Numbered from the stretch's first letter, positions 15,252-24,323 are shown. The stretch: DNA of 37,683 bases from an uncultured Clostridia bacterium (GCA_947627955.1 CANQXZ010000014.1:1-37683), one strand, 5' to 3'. A program made the numbers and translations. Notes: a model not told the origin generated them from the sequence alone.

Positions 15252-18200
15252 TTATTTTTTCAACTTGATATTTTCGACTGCAGCTTTGAGAACGTCGAGC
15301 GACACGGGTTTGGCTATATGGGCGTTCATTCCCGATTTCAAAGCCCTCTTCACGTCGTCGGCGAAGGCGTTTGCCGTCATCGCCGCGATGGGTATCTTTT
15401 TCGCGGAAGGGTGCTTGCTCTCCCTTATGGCGCGGGTGGCGCCGTAGCCGTCGAGCTCGGGCATCTGTATATCCATAAGGATCATATCGTACTTGCCCGC
15501 GGGGCTTTCGGTGAACATTTTGACGGCTTCCTTGCCGTTTGAAGCTATGTCGCACTTAGCCCCCGAAATTTCGAGAAGTTCCTGCATTATTTCGCCGTTG
15601 AGCTCGTTGTCCTCAGCGACGAGGAAATACATTCCCTGCAAGACGTTATTCTGAGCCGAAGCCTGCTGCTCTTCGGAAACACGCCGACGTATGCGGCTTA
15701 TTGACTGCTTGAACACCGAGACGAAGAAGGGCTTTGCCATAAAGCCGTCTACGCCCGCCTTTTCCGCCTCTTCCTCTATGTATTCCCAATCGTATGCGGT
15801 CAAAATGAACAGCGAAGCGCCCTCGCCGAGCTCGCCGCGGAGAAGCCTTGCGGTCTCCACGCCGTCGAGTCCGGGCATCTTCAGGTCTATGAGTACGACG
15901 TCGTACGGTTTTTTGTCCTTTACGGATTTTTTGACCGCGTCGAACGCCTTATGTCCGTCCGTGCAGTAGTCGGCGTTCATTTTGGCGTATTTGAGGAGCT
16001 CGCATACGTTTTTGCAGACGTCCTCTTCGTCGTCGACTATGAGGATGCGCTTTATGTTGTAATCCTTCCAGAACTCACCGTCGTCAGTATGCTCCACCGC
16101 CCTCAATTGCAAGTTGACGGTGAAAGTGGTGCCCACGCCCGGCTTGCTCTTGACGTCGATAGTGCCGCCCATCAGATCGACGAGGTTTTTGGTTATCGCC
16201 ATTCCGAGCCCCGTGCCCTGTATCTTGCCCGTAAGGGAGTTGTCCTCGCGCTCGAACGGCTCGTATATCACTTTGAGGAATTCGTCGCTCATGCCGATGC
16301 CGTTGTCGCTTACGGTGAACGTGATGTCGTCGATATTGTCCGAATGGCTGCCCGTATAGCGGATGGATATTTCGATGTTTCCGCCCTCGGGGGTGTATTT
16401 GACGGCGTTGGAGAGAATATTGTTCAGTATCTGGTTGATCCTCAGCTTGTCGCCGACGTAATTTTCGTGTTTCAAATCATAGGTTTTGAGCTGTAACGTC
16501 TGGCGTTTCGCCTTTGCCTGCGGGGCTATGACGGAATTTATCTCGTCGAGCAGGTCTGACACGGTGAACTCCGAGAGATTCAACGTTATCTTGCCGCTCT
16601 CGATCTTGCTCATGTCGAGTATATCGTTTATCAGCCCGAGCAGATGCTGACCCGAAGCGTTTATCTTGCGGCTGTATTCGAGCACTTTTTCTGGCTTATC
16701 CGCCGACTTTTCGAGGAGAGCCGAAAACCCGAGAACGGCGTTCATGGGCGTGCGTATGTCGTGCGACATGTTCGAGAGGAAATCGCTCTTCGCCCTGTTT
16801 GCGTCCTCCGCGGCGCGGAACGCCTCTTTGAGCATGACCTGACTTTGGAGTTCTTTCTGCTTCAACGCCGAAATATTCTGGCGGGCAAAGAGCACCTCGG
16901 TAGCCTTTCCGTCCACCCTTTCGAGGCAGATTATGCTCAGATCCTCCCACTTTGAGCCGCTGCCCGTGCGGTATTCGTATCTGAGCTCGTCGGTTTCGGA
17001 GTCGAGTTCCTTGACGATCTCGGGTATACCGAGTTTTGCGCCGAGCTTTTTCTTGTCGTAGTTATCCTTGAAGTTGGCTATTATATCGGCTTTGAGGTCG
17101 GCATAATTGCCCTCGCTCGCCACACGTTCGCCCTCGGGGTAGGTATCGGCTATATACTTGTATGTGCCGTCGGTGAGATTGACGTATATGAACCTGTCGT
17201 AGAGCATCGCCAGCGCGTTGACGACGTATGTCTTGTCGCGGTTGTCCTTTACGAGCTGCTTGTTCTGGATATAGTTCATTATTAAAATGAAGAATATGTA
17301 AAGGGCAAGTGACAGAACGAGCCCCAACCCGAGCTGCAGTCCTTCGAGGTTGACTACCTTGGTCATGCCTGCGGTCACCGCGGCGGGGAAAGTCTGCAAT
17401 ACGAGCCACGGGTGCACGTTGTGGTCCCCGGGAACATAGGCAAAGTATGCTGTTTCCGTGCCGGCGGACGTATTGAAGTTGTACATGAGCCCGGGACCGT
17501 TTTCGTCGCGGAGCTTTTGCAGGGCGGCTTTGAGCGCCTTGCCTTCCTCTTCGCCGAGGTTTGCAAATATGCTCTCTTCCTTTACGTTCTCGTCCGAGCC
17601 GATAAGGAGCACGATATCCTCTATCTCGCGGTTGTTTTCGCCCGTCAGATCGAGCCTGTACAGGAATATGTCGGAAGGGTGATTGAAAAACTTTATGTCG
17701 ATAAGGCTTCTGAGTTTAGCTTCCGAAAACCTGCCTATGAGCACCCCTACGGTGCGCCCGTCGCTCTTCACGGGCGTGTAAACGTTGAGCACGCGCGTCT
17801 GCGAACCGCCAAGAGTGTCTTTTCTGAGTTCGGCGTATACGCCCGTTATATTATTCATCCCGTTTTCGAAGTATTCGGGATTGCCTGTAAGCGGCTCGGC
17901 GACTTCTTCCCCGCCGGAATAGCGGAAAATACGCCTGTTTTCGCTCACGTAATCGATATTTTCGTAGATGGCGCTGTTTACGTTTTTGAGATTTTCGGGA
18001 TAGGAATCGTTGGCGGCGTCCACTTCGCAGAGCGCCGCCACGTTCATGAGCGTTGCCGCGGCGGTATTCAGCTCGCTGCTGAGCCTGCTTGCCGTCTGCT
18101 TTGCGGTTTCAGCCACATATTCGCCGTTTTGGTTTATGACCCTGTTGTAGTTGTTTATCATGAACATCGCGAAAAACACGGCTACAATGGGAACGACTAT

Positions 18201-18254
18201 GAGAGCGGGCAAAAACCTCTGCAAAAATCTTATGTTTATCTTCTTTTTTTTCAT
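15252..18254 (-). CDS. Hybrid sensor histidine kinase with two receiver domains
   Basis: A 1000-residue BarA/ArcB-style kinase. Helices at about 10-33 and 303-327 flank a large extracytoplasmic sensor (dCACHE-like in size). A PAS-like region (about 340-460) comes next. HisKA has His498 in Ser-His-Asp-Ile-Arg-Thr-Pro. The ATPase domain has an N-box Asn616, Asp-Asn-Gly-Ile-Gly near 650 and Gly-Thr-Gly-Leu-Gly near 680. Receiver 1 has phosphoacceptor Asp790 and receiver 2 has Asp928, each with its acidic pair and a distal Lys-Pro. All catalytic residues appear intact. No Hpt domain is fused. A lone Hpt gene ends 3 bp before this start, so phosphate likely passes in trans. The ligand cannot be read from the sequence. 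Confidence 0.92.
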   Translation of the reverse strand: MKKKKINIRFLQRFLPALIVVPIVAVFFAMFMINNYNRVINQNGEYVAETAKQTASRLSSELNTAAATLMNVAALCEVDAANDSYPENLKNVNSAIYENIDYVSENRRIFRYSGGEEVAEPLTGNPEYFENGMNNITGVYAELRKDTLGGSQTRVLNVYTPVKSDGRTVGVLIGRFSEAKLRSLIDIKFFNHPSDIFLYRLDLTGENNREIEDIVLLIGSDENVKEESIFANLGEEEGKALKAALQKLRDENGPGLMYNFNTSAGTETAYFAYVPGDHNVHPWLVLQTFPAAVTAGMTKVVNLEGLQLGLGLVLSLALYIFFILIMNYIQNKQLVKDNRDKTYVVNALAMLYDRFIYVNLTDGTYKYIADTYPEGERVASEGNYADLKADIIANFKDNYDKKKLGAKLGIPEIVKELDSETDELRYEYRTGSGSKWEDLSIICLERVDGKATEVLFARQNISALKQKELQSQVMLKEAFRAAEDANRAKSDFLSNMSHDIRTPMNAVLGFSALLEKSADKPEKVLEYSRKINASGQHLLGLINDILDMSKIESGKITLNLSEFTVSDLLDEINSVIAPQAKAKRQTLQLKTYDLKHENYVGDKLRINQILNNILSNAVKYTPEGGNIEISIRYTGSHSDNIDDITFTVSDNGIGMSDEFLKVIYEPFEREDNSLTGKIQGTGLGMAITKNLVDLMGGTIDVKSKPGVGTTFTVNLQLRAVEHTDDGEFWKDYNIKRILIVDDEEDVCKNVCELLKYAKMNADYCTDGHKAFDAVKKSVKDKKPYDVVLIDLKMPGLDGVETARLLRGELGEGASLFILTAYDWEYIEEEAEKAGVDGFMAKPFFVSVFKQSISRIRRRVSEEQQASAQNNVLQGMYFLVAEDNELNGEIMQELLEISGAKCDIASNGKEAVKMFTESPAGKYDMILMDIQMPELDGYGATRAIRESKHPSAKKIPIAAMTANAFADDVKRALKSGMNAHIAKPVSLDVLKAAVENIKLKK

Positions 18255-18257
18255 AGA

Positions 18258-18614
18258 TCAGGAATCACTTTCTCTGAGGGCGCGCACGGCGCTCATTACC
18301 ACGCCGTAACACGTTCTGAGTTCGTCCATGTCCGCGCCAACGTTGAGATCGCCCGAACGCAATATCTCGGTAACGCGGAAAGCGGGTCTGTAAAGGCAGT
18401 CGAAACCGAGGTTCTGGCACACTCCTTTAAGGGTATGCGCGGCGCGGAACGCCTCGTCGGCGTCCTTGGCTTCGAGCGCGGCGCACAGGTCGGAAAAACT
18501 CGGGTCAGCCTCGAATTTGAGCGCAAACCGCTTCATGCGTTCTTCCGAGAGAAAGCGGGACAGCGTATCCGCGTAATTTCCCCCGATAACGTCGTAAAAT
18601 TCTCTCACCGTCAT
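18258..18614 (-). CDS. Stand-alone Hpt phosphotransfer protein
   Basis: A 118-residue protein, the length of a single four-helix Hpt domain. The phosphorylatable residue is His60 in Arg-Ala-Ala-His-Thr-Leu-Lys-Gly, followed by Asn-Leu-Gly-Phe, the usual pattern. It should shuttle phosphate between the hybrid kinase encoded immediately downstream and the receiver of the HD-GYP protein encoded immediately upstream. That partnership is inferred from gene order. The ATG at 18614 is chosen because GGAGGG lies about 8 nt before it. A TTG six codons earlier would put that site inside the gene. Confidence 0.9.
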   Translation of the reverse strand: MTVREFYDVIGGNYADTLSRFLSEERMKRFALKFEADPSFSDLCAALEAKDADEAFRAAHTLKGVCQNLGFDCLYRPAFRVTEILRSGDLNVGADMDELRTCYGVVMSAVRALRESDS

Positions 18615-18641
18615 ATTTTTACCCTCCGCCAATGGCGCAAG

Positions 18642-20168
18642 TCAATCGGCGCGATAAATTTTTCCTATCGCCCCTATAAGCTCGGGCTCTGCGCCCGAGG
18701 ACCACATAGCCTGCGCCACAAGTTTGCAATGGCGCACGTCGCCGTCTATCTTTATATCTCCCTCGCACCTTATTATGGAGTTTTCGGGAGTAGCTGCATG
18801 CAGGAGCGCGGATATTTCTTTCAGTTTATCCTCTCCGCAGCACTCGTGAAGCTCCCCGCTGTTCATGGGGTCGGGGACTATGGTCTCGCTCACGCCCAGC
18901 CGCTTGCCGCCGCCGTTGAGGAACGTCAGCAGGTACGGCGTGTACGAGAGCTCGAACATCACCTCGTCCGACATGGAGGCGAAGAACATATACTTCTTGC
19001 GCTCCCTTTCGAGCAGCGAAACGGTGCGCCCGGAAGAAGAAATGCTGTTCTTTTGGAGGATCTCGGCTGTTATCTTGCGCAGATCGTCGTCGTAACTTTC
19101 CGAAGTGGCGCCGTGCAGTTCGCCGTAGATCTCGTCGGCAACCTTGTCGAGCACGTTCATCAGAATGGGGTTGAAAGCGCCGCACTCCCCGTTTTTGATC
19201 ATGCGGATCGCCTCTTTGTGGGGGATAGCCTTTTTATACACCCTCTCGCTCGTCAGCGCGTCGTATACGTCGGCAAGGGACACTACCTGCGCGGCTATGG
19301 GTATCTCGTCCCCTTTGAGCCCGTCGGGATAGCCTCTGCCGTCATACCTCTCGTGGTGCCAGCGGCAGATCTGGTAAGCCGTTTTAACGAGAGGCTCGTC
19401 CTTATATATGGGCAGAACGTCGAGCATGGAAGCGCCTATCGCGGAATGGGTCTTCATGACCGCGAATTCTTCGGGCGTAAGCCTGCCCGGTTTATTTAAG
19501 ATAGCGGAAGGTATGGACACCTTGCCTATATCGTGCAGGGCGGAAGCCGTGCCTATCAGAGCTATCTCCGCCTGCGAGAATTGATAGCGCGGATACAGTT
19601 CGCACAGTCCTTTCAGGAGGATCTCCGTGATGATGCGGATATGCTGGATATGAGGACCGCTCTCCTCGTTCTGGAACTCCACTATATGGCTCAGAATGTT
19701 TATCATCATGGAGTTGTTCTTCTGCAATTCGTAGACCTGCTCCGCGACGAGCCCCATCAGCTTTTTCTGCTTTTCGTAGAGCATCAGGGTGTTCTGCACC
19801 CTGCGCCTTACCACGTACGCGTCGAAAGGACGGCGGATATAGTCGGTAACGCCGAGGTTATATGCGCGCTGCGCAAAATCCGAATCGCTGTCCGCCGAAA
19901 TTATTATGACGGGCGTGTCGTCTATCCAGCCGCGCTTGTTCATAGCTTCGAGCACGCCGAAACCGTCCAACCTCGGCATATGTATGTCGAGAAGGACGAG
20001 CGAAATGTCGGCATAGCCGTTTTGCAGAATGTCCACCGCTTCCACGCCGTCCGCCGCCTCGGCGAATTCGAAGCCGTCGCCGAGAATGTCGATGAGGAGC
20101 GCGCGGTTGATCTCAGAATCGTCCGCAATGAGTATTTTTTGTTTTACGTCCGTGTTATCCAAAGCCAC
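18642..20168 (-). CDS. REC/HD-GYP c-di-GMP phosphodiesterase with C-terminal PAS-like domain
   Basis: A 508-residue response regulator, RpfG-like. The receiver domain (about 10-125) has the acidic pair Asp16-Asp17, phosphoacceptor Asp61 and Lys/Arg-Arg-Pro at 112-114. The HD-GYP domain (about 150-350) has His212-Asp213 in His-Asp-Ile-Gly-Lys, His-His-Glu-Arg-Tyr-Asp-Gly-Arg-Gly-Tyr-Pro at 271-281 and a Leu-Ala-Asp-Val-Tyr-Asp-Ala motif near 298. These are the metal and GYP signatures of an active enzyme. Residues from about 380 to the end resemble a PAS fold, which is not usual for RpfG. The start is probably GTG at 20168 with a modest GAG-type site upstream. It is second in the operon. Confidence 0.92.
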   Translation of the reverse strand: MALDNTDVKQKILIADDSEINRALLIDILGDGFEFAEAADGVEAVDILQNGYADISLVLLDIHMPRLDGFGVLEAMNKRGWIDDTPVIIISADSDSDFAQRAYNLGVTDYIRRPFDAYVVRRRVQNTLMLYEKQKKLMGLVAEQVYELQKNNSMMINILSHIVEFQNEESGPHIQHIRIITEILLKGLCELYPRYQFSQAEIALIGTASALHDIGKVSIPSAILNKPGRLTPEEFAVMKTHSAIGASMLDVLPIYKDEPLVKTAYQICRWHHERYDGRGYPDGLKGDEIPIAAQVVSLADVYDALTSERVYKKAIPHKEAIRMIKNGECGAFNPILMNVLDKVADEIYGELHGATSESYDDDLRKITAEILQKNSISSSGRTVSLLERERKKYMFFASMSDEVMFELSYTPYLLTFLNGGGKRLGVSETIVPDPMNSGELHECCGEDKLKEISALLHAATPENSIIRCEGDIKIDGDVRHCKLVAQAMWSSGAEPELIGAIGKIYRAD

Positions 20169-20202
20169 TTAAAATCTCTACTCCCGCAAATTATATTGCA
20201 CG

Positions 20203-20221
20203 CCCCGCCATGGCGGCGGGG
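20203..20221. other. GC-rich hairpin between the GGDEF and HD-GYP genes
   Basis: CCCCGCC (20203-20209) pairs with GGCGGGG (20215-20221) around a 5-nt loop in the 90-bp intergenic gap. There is no T-run on the minus strand, so it may attenuate transcription or stabilise RNA ends and is unlikely to be a full terminator. Confidence 0.4.
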
Positions 20222-20258
20222 ACGCGCTGCAAACGGACAAGCCGAAGCAGTCCGCCTT

Positions 20259-21365
20259 TTACTCTTTACCCACCGTTTCCACCGTGCCGTAGTCGAGTTC
20301 TTCTATCGTCTTATGGTTGTAATAGAGCATAAGCCCTATGACGCGCGCGGTGGATATTATGATATTCAGTTCGTCCGTCTGCCATATTCTGACGGTATCG
20401 GTCATGTCTATCCTGATATAGCCGTATTCCTTGTCAAAGGCGGCTATCCTGCAATAGACAGCCGAAACGACGGACTGGTCTTCCAGCTCATGAATGAAGT
20501 CCTCGCTCATACTGCTGCTGTAACTGCTTATCTTGTTGGCGTACGCGAGCCCCGAATTGTCCACGATGTTTGCGAACCCGTCGTAGTCGAGCGATCTGAA
20601 ATCCTTGTGCTTGGAAAGGGTGTGGACCATCTGGAACTTCATTCCCGACCTCGTCTCTATGCACAGATGGTCGAACATATGGTATGTGACGAGGAAAAGA
20701 AGTTGGTTCTTTATCGCCATGCCGAGATTTTTTGTTTCGGTAAGCGTGTTGAATATCCTCGCATGCAGATACATGGGAGAAAACGCGATGTCGCGCTTTG
20801 CGCCCAGATCGAGATTTTTATGCTTGCTCTCGAGATAGATTATAAAGCAGTTCCTGCCCTTCATCTTGCCGCGATACAGAGCTTTGTCCGCAAGCGTCCA
20901 CAGCTCGTCGTAGTCCTTGGTGTTGAGCGGATACCGCGCAACGCCCATGGAGAGCGTTATGGACGGCATATCCTCGTTTGCAAAGCGCAGATTGCCGATA
21001 GTCATGTTTATCTCATGCCCGATAGCCCAGACGTCGTTATAGTCCACGAGCCCTTCGCACACGAGCAGAAACTCGTCGCCCCCAAACCTGCCGACCACAC
21101 CGCGCGTGCCGAGCGTGTTGGAGAGGAACTGCGCGATGCTGTAAAGCACGCCGTCGCCCGCCTTGTGCCCGTATCCGTCGTTGACGTATTTGAAGTTATC
21201 GACATCGGCGATGAAGAGACTGAAAGGAATGTTTTTGCCGATAAGATACTGCATGTAATCCCTTATCACGTCGCGCGTAAACACTTCCGTCAGATTGTCG
21301 AAAGCATGCGAAAAGTCAATGGTAGCGAAATACGGGAATCTCTTGATCAAACTTTCCCTTGTCAT
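20259..21365 (-). CDS. GGDEF diguanylate cyclase
   Basis: A 368-residue predicted cytosolic protein. The cyclase domain lies near the N-terminus (about residues 25-170) with Asp-Val-Asp-Asn-Phe-Lys and a canonical Arg-Phe-Gly-Gly-Asp-Glu-Phe signature, so synthesis of c-di-GMP from GTP is expected. I see no RxxD inhibitory site five residues before the signature. The C-terminal half (about 175-368) is an unrecognised, possibly sensory, domain. No membrane helix is visible. The ATG at 21365 is preferred because GAGGGTGG lies 8 nt upstream. An in-frame ATG six codons earlier has a poorer site. It is first in the block and has a near-perfect promoter. It is the only intact GGDEF protein in the window. 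Confidence 0.9.
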   Translation of the reverse strand: MTRESLIKRFPYFATIDFSHAFDNLTEVFTRDVIRDYMQYLIGKNIPFSLFIADVDNFKYVNDGYGHKAGDGVLYSIAQFLSNTLGTRGVVGRFGGDEFLLVCEGLVDYNDVWAIGHEINMTIGNLRFANEDMPSITLSMGVARYPLNTKDYDELWTLADKALYRGKMKGRNCFIIYLESKHKNLDLGAKRDIAFSPMYLHARIFNTLTETKNLGMAIKNQLLFLVTYHMFDHLCIETRSGMKFQMVHTLSKHKDFRSLDYDGFANIVDNSGLAYANKISSYSSSMSEDFIHELEDQSVVSAVYCRIAAFDKEYGYIRIDMTDTVRIWQTDELNIIISTARVIGLMLYYNHKTIEELDYGTVETVGKE

Positions 21366-21411
21366 AATTTTTTCCACCCTCATATATGATTGAAATTATC
21401 TCTCAAATTTA

Positions 21412-21440
21412 ATTATATTCCACCGCCGCCAAAATGTCAA
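21412..21440 (-). promoter_or_regulatory. Consensus sigma-A promoter of the c-di-GMP operon
   Basis: On the minus strand, TTGACA (21440-21435) and TATAAT (21417-21412), both perfect, are 17 bp apart. Transcription should start near 21405 and give a leader of about 40 nt. No riboswitch fits in so short a leader. Confidence 0.88.
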
Positions 21441-21475
21441 TATTTAAAATAAAATGTTGCTAATTAACATTTTGT

Positions 21476-21504
21476 TTGTTTTTTAACAAAGAAGGCATTA
21501 TAAT
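21476..21504 (+). promoter_or_regulatory. Sigma-A promoter of the recombinase gene
   Basis: TTGTTT (21476-21481) and TATAAT (21499-21504) are 17 bp apart. Transcription would start near 21511, with GGAG at 21525-21528 before the ATG at 21537. Confidence 0.7.
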
Positions 21505-21536
21505 TTTCGAAAATCTTATTTTACGGAGAAAAAACC

Positions 21537-22424
21537 ATGGATAACTTAAAGAAATTCACAGACTACCTGCAAGCCACGAAAAACCTGTCCGAAAAGAGCC
21601 TTAAAGCCTATGAAAGCGACCTTAAACAGTTTTTCGGCTATGAAAAAGATCCCCTCGCCCCCGATCTGTGCGCATATGTCTCCCACCTCAAAAACGAAAT
21701 GCGCCTCAAAGATTCTTCAATCCGAAGAAAAATAATCACTCTGCGGCTGTTTTACTCTTATCTTGCGGACGCGGAGATCATTCCCTCTTCTCCCTTTTCG
21801 AAGCTCAGATTCCGCTTCAAACAGGAAAGGACTCTTCCGAAAACGCTTACGGTAAACGACGTCGGCAAGATACTCAGATGCCTTTGCGAAGTTCCCGAAA
21901 CCTCCACCGCCTTTTCCGAATCCCAACGCCTGCGCGACGCCGCGCTTTTGGACCTGCTGATTTGCACGGGCATACGCATAGGCGAAGCCGCCGCGATAAC
22001 CCTCGGCGACGTGATAATGCCCGAGCGCACCTTGCTGATACACGGCAAGGGCAGAAAGCAGCGGCTGATATACATATCTTCTCAGGTGACGTGGGCAAGA
22101 CTGAAAGCGCTTATCGCAGAGCGGAAAAGAGAAAACGGGACATATCTTTTCGTAAACCGTTACGGGCGCAGGATATCAATTCACGGCATAGAGAACATCT
22201 ACAAAAAGTACGTAAAAAAGGCGCAGATAACCGCCGTTTCCACGCCGCACTACCTGCGCCATACCTTTGCCACAAACCTGCTCGCCAACGGCGCCGATCT
22301 GCGCTCCGTACAGGAGATCCTCGGCCACGCGAGCGTTGCGACGACCCAGATATACACGGAAGTTACGACCAACCGCAAAAAGCAGGTGCTCAAAAAGTTC
22401 AATTACCGCAACAGACTCAACTGA
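21537..22424 (+). CDS. Xer-family tyrosine recombinase
   Basis: A 295-residue tyrosine recombinase, the normal size for XerC/XerD. The N-terminal SAM-like DNA-binding domain spans about 1-85. The catalytic set is complete: Arg147 (Thr-Gly-Ile-Arg-Ile-Gly-Glu), Lys172 (His-Gly-Lys-Gly-Arg-Lys), His238-x-x-Arg241 (His-Tyr-Leu-Arg-His-Thr-Phe-Ala-Thr), His264 (Leu-Gly-His-Ala) and nucleophile Tyr273. It breaks and rejoins DNA strands, classically at dif to resolve chromosome dimers. Whether this copy is the housekeeping Xer or a dedicated switch recombinase cannot be decided from sequence. It stands alone on the plus strand and its 3' end overlaps the convergent aminotransferase gene by 8 bp. 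Confidence 0.92.
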   Translation: MDNLKKFTDYLQATKNLSEKSLKAYESDLKQFFGYEKDPLAPDLCAYVSHLKNEMRLKDSSIRRKIITLRLFYSYLADAEIIPSSPFSKLRFRFKQERTLPKTLTVNDVGKILRCLCEVPETSTAFSESQRLRDAALLDLLICTGIRIGEAAAITLGDVIMPERTLLIHGKGRKQRLIYISSQVTWARLKALIAERKRENGTYLFVNRYGRRISIHGIENIYKKYVKKAQITAVSTPHYLRHTFATNLLANGADLRSVQEILGHASVATTQIYTEVTTNRKKQVLKKFNYRNRLN

Positions 22425-23595
22425 GGGCCTTTACCGCCCTTTCGAGCCTTTCGAGCGCCTTCAAAAGAACGCTCCTCGGACAGGCGGCGTTCACTCTTTC
22501 AAAACCGCTTCCGCCCTCGCCGAAGATATATCCGTCGTCCAGCCAAAGACCCGCTTTCGTTTCCGTGAGCTTGGTGAGGTCGCCGTCGCTGAGGCGCAGC
22601 GCCGAAAAGTCGAGCCACAGAAGATATGTGCCCTCGGGGACGTACGCCGTAACTCCGGGGATATTTTTGCGTATGTACTCCGCGGCGAATACGAGGTTGG
22701 AATAAATGTACTCCTTCAAGTCCGAAAACCATTCATCCCCCTCGGTATAGGCGGCGTAACACGCCGTAACGCCCATTACGTTGGGCTCCCAATAGCCGAT
22801 GGAGTCAAGCTCGTCCTCAAACTTCTTTCGGACGTCCTTACGTGGTATGTATATGTTGGATATCTGCATTCCCGCCAGATTGAACGACTTGGAAGGGGAC
22901 GTACACACAGCCGAAATCTCCTTGAAACGCCCGTCAGCCATGGGGAAGGGTATGTGTCTGTTTTCGCCGTACACAAAATCGGAATGTATTTCGTCCGAAA
23001 TGACGAAAACGTTGTGCCTCAGACAAATTTCGCCCATCTTTATGAGCTCCTCCCTGCGCCACACCCTGCCGACGGGGTTATGGGGACTGCAAAGGATAAA
23101 GAGCTTTACGCCGTTTTCTACTATCTTCCGTTCGAAATCTTCGTAGTCCACGCGGTACGCGCAACCCTCTTTTATGAGCCCGGAGACGACAAGTTTGCGC
23201 TTATTGTACTTCACCGACGAGGCGAAAGGATAATATACGGGCTGGCACACCAACACGGCGTCGCCCTCAGAGGTGAGCGACTTTATAAAGGTATTGAGCG
23301 CGAACACCACCCCGGGCGTGCATATGAAATCGTCGGGATCGGGCTGCCATCCGCTCCGCCGCGAAAACCAGCCGCTGACCGCCTCGAAATATCTGCGCTT
23401 CGGCATGGTATAGCCGAATATGCCGTGCTCCGCCCTCTCTTTGAGCGCGGAGACGATATTCGGGCATGTCCCGAGGTCCATATCGGCTATCCACATGGGG
23501 ATTATATCCTCGCGCTTCCCGTTTTCGGCGATAAAATCGTATTTTACGCTGTATGTGTTCCTTCTGTCTATGATCTTATCGAAATCGTACTTCAT
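22417..23595 (-). CDS. MalY/PatB-type PLP-dependent aminotransferase (probable C-S lyase)
   Basis: A 392-residue fold-type I PLP enzyme. N-terminal Pro-Met-Trp-Ile-Ala-Asp-Met-Asp (33-40) is typical of the MalY/PatB branch. Asn173-Pro in Ser-Pro-His-Asn-Pro-Val-Gly, Asp201 in Ser-Asp-Glu-Ile-His-Ser-Asp and Lys236 in Ser-Pro-Ser-Lys-Ser-Phe-Asn are the expected cofactor residues. Family members cleave cystathionine or cysteine C-S bonds to pyruvate, ammonia and a thiol. The exact substrate is not visible. The protein is cytosolic. It overlaps the stop of the upstream tcdA gene by 4 nt, so the two are translationally coupled. Its stop overlaps the convergent recombinase gene by 8 bp, leaving no terminator room. 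Confidence 0.88.
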   Translation of the reverse strand: MKYDFDKIIDRRNTYSVKYDFIAENGKREDIIPMWIADMDLGTCPNIVSALKERAEHGIFGYTMPKRRYFEAVSGWFSRRSGWQPDPDDFICTPGVVFALNTFIKSLTSEGDAVLVCQPVYYPFASSVKYNKRKLVVSGLIKEGCAYRVDYEDFERKIVENGVKLFILCSPHNPVGRVWRREELIKMGEICLRHNVFVISDEIHSDFVYGENRHIPFPMADGRFKEISAVCTSPSKSFNLAGMQISNIYIPRKDVRKKFEDELDSIGYWEPNVMGVTACYAAYTEGDEWFSDLKEYIYSNLVFAAEYIRKNIPGVTAYVPEGTYLLWLDFSALRLSDGDLTKLTETKAGLWLDDGYIFGEGGSGFERVNAACPRSVLLKALERLERAVKALS

Positions 23596-24323
23596 ATTTC
23601 CCCTTTTTTGTATCCGATAATGTCCTTTATTACTTCTCCCGCGATCACAAACCCCGCGACGGGCGGGACAAAGGAATTGCTTGCGGGCGTATGCCTTCTC
23701 GTTCTTCCCCCGTCGGCGGGGACTTCCCCCGCCGACGCCTTTACGGGTTCCTCCGCGGAATAGACGACTTTAAGTTCCTTTACGTTCCGCCTTTTGAGCT
23801 CGCGCCTCATAACGCGCGCGACGGGGCAAACCTTTGTCGAATAGACGTCGGCGACCCTGAACGCCGTTGGATCGGTCTTGTTGGCGGTGCCCATCGAACT
23901 TATGACGGGGACCCCCGCCGCCTTTGCGCCTGTGACGATCGCCAGCTTGCCCGCTACGGTATCTATCGCGTCGACGACGTAATCGTACACCGTAAAATCG
24001 ATGTCCGCGGCGTTTTCCGGCAGATAGAAAATGCGGAAAGTTTTGACAGCGCACTTCGGAGCGATCTTCCCGATCCGCTCAGCCGCGGCGTCTACCTTGT
24101 ACATGCCGAGCGTATCGTCCGTAGCTATTATCTGACGGTTGATATCCGTTTCGCTCACAACGTCGCTGTCTATGATGTCTATGGCGCCGACGCCCGATCT
24201 GGCAAGCGCCTCAACGACGTATCCGCCCACTCCGCCAACGCCGAATACCGCTACCCTCGCCGCGGAAAGTCTTTGCACCGCCTCGTCCCCGAAAAGAGCG
24301 CGGGTCCTTGAAAACCTGTCCAA
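23592..24323 (-). CDS. tcdA: tRNA threonylcarbamoyladenosine dehydratase (TcdA/CsdL)
   Basis: An E1-like ThiF/MoeB-family enzyme that cyclises t6A37 of tRNA to ct6A using ATP. Visible are Phe-Ser-Arg-Thr-Arg-Ala near the N-terminus, a nucleotide-binding Gly-Val-Gly-Gly-Val-Gly-Gly, Asp-Ile-Asn-Arg-Gln and Asp-Ala-Ile-Asp-Thr. Length is about 243 residues from the start proposed here, close to the family. I place the start at TTG 24323: GGAG lies 9 nt upstream and the N-terminus then begins just before the conserved FSRT, as in relatives. The promoter at 24353-24381 would start RNA near 24346, after an in-frame ATG (24350) and TTG (24362), which excludes them if that promoter is used. The t6A pathway gene for Sua5 lies at 27442. 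Confidence 0.88.
   Translation of the reverse strand: MDRFSRTRALFGDEAVQRLSAARVAVFGVGGVGGYVVEALARSGVGAIDIIDSDVVSETDINRQIIATDDTLGMYKVDAAAERIGKIAPKCAVKTFRIFYLPENAADIDFTVYDYVVDAIDTVAGKLAIVTGAKAAGVPVISSMGTANKTDPTAFRVADVYSTKVCPVARVMRRELKRRNVKELKVVYSAEEPVKASAGEVPADGGRTRRHTPASNSFVPPVAGFVIAGEVIKDIIGYKKGEI

Noticed and set aside
17412..21389. Very long open frames (695 and 618 codons) on the plus strand opposite the kinase and HD-GYP/GGDEF genes
   Set aside because: They are antisense shadows of well-supported minus-strand genes, caused by codon bias, and have no family features.
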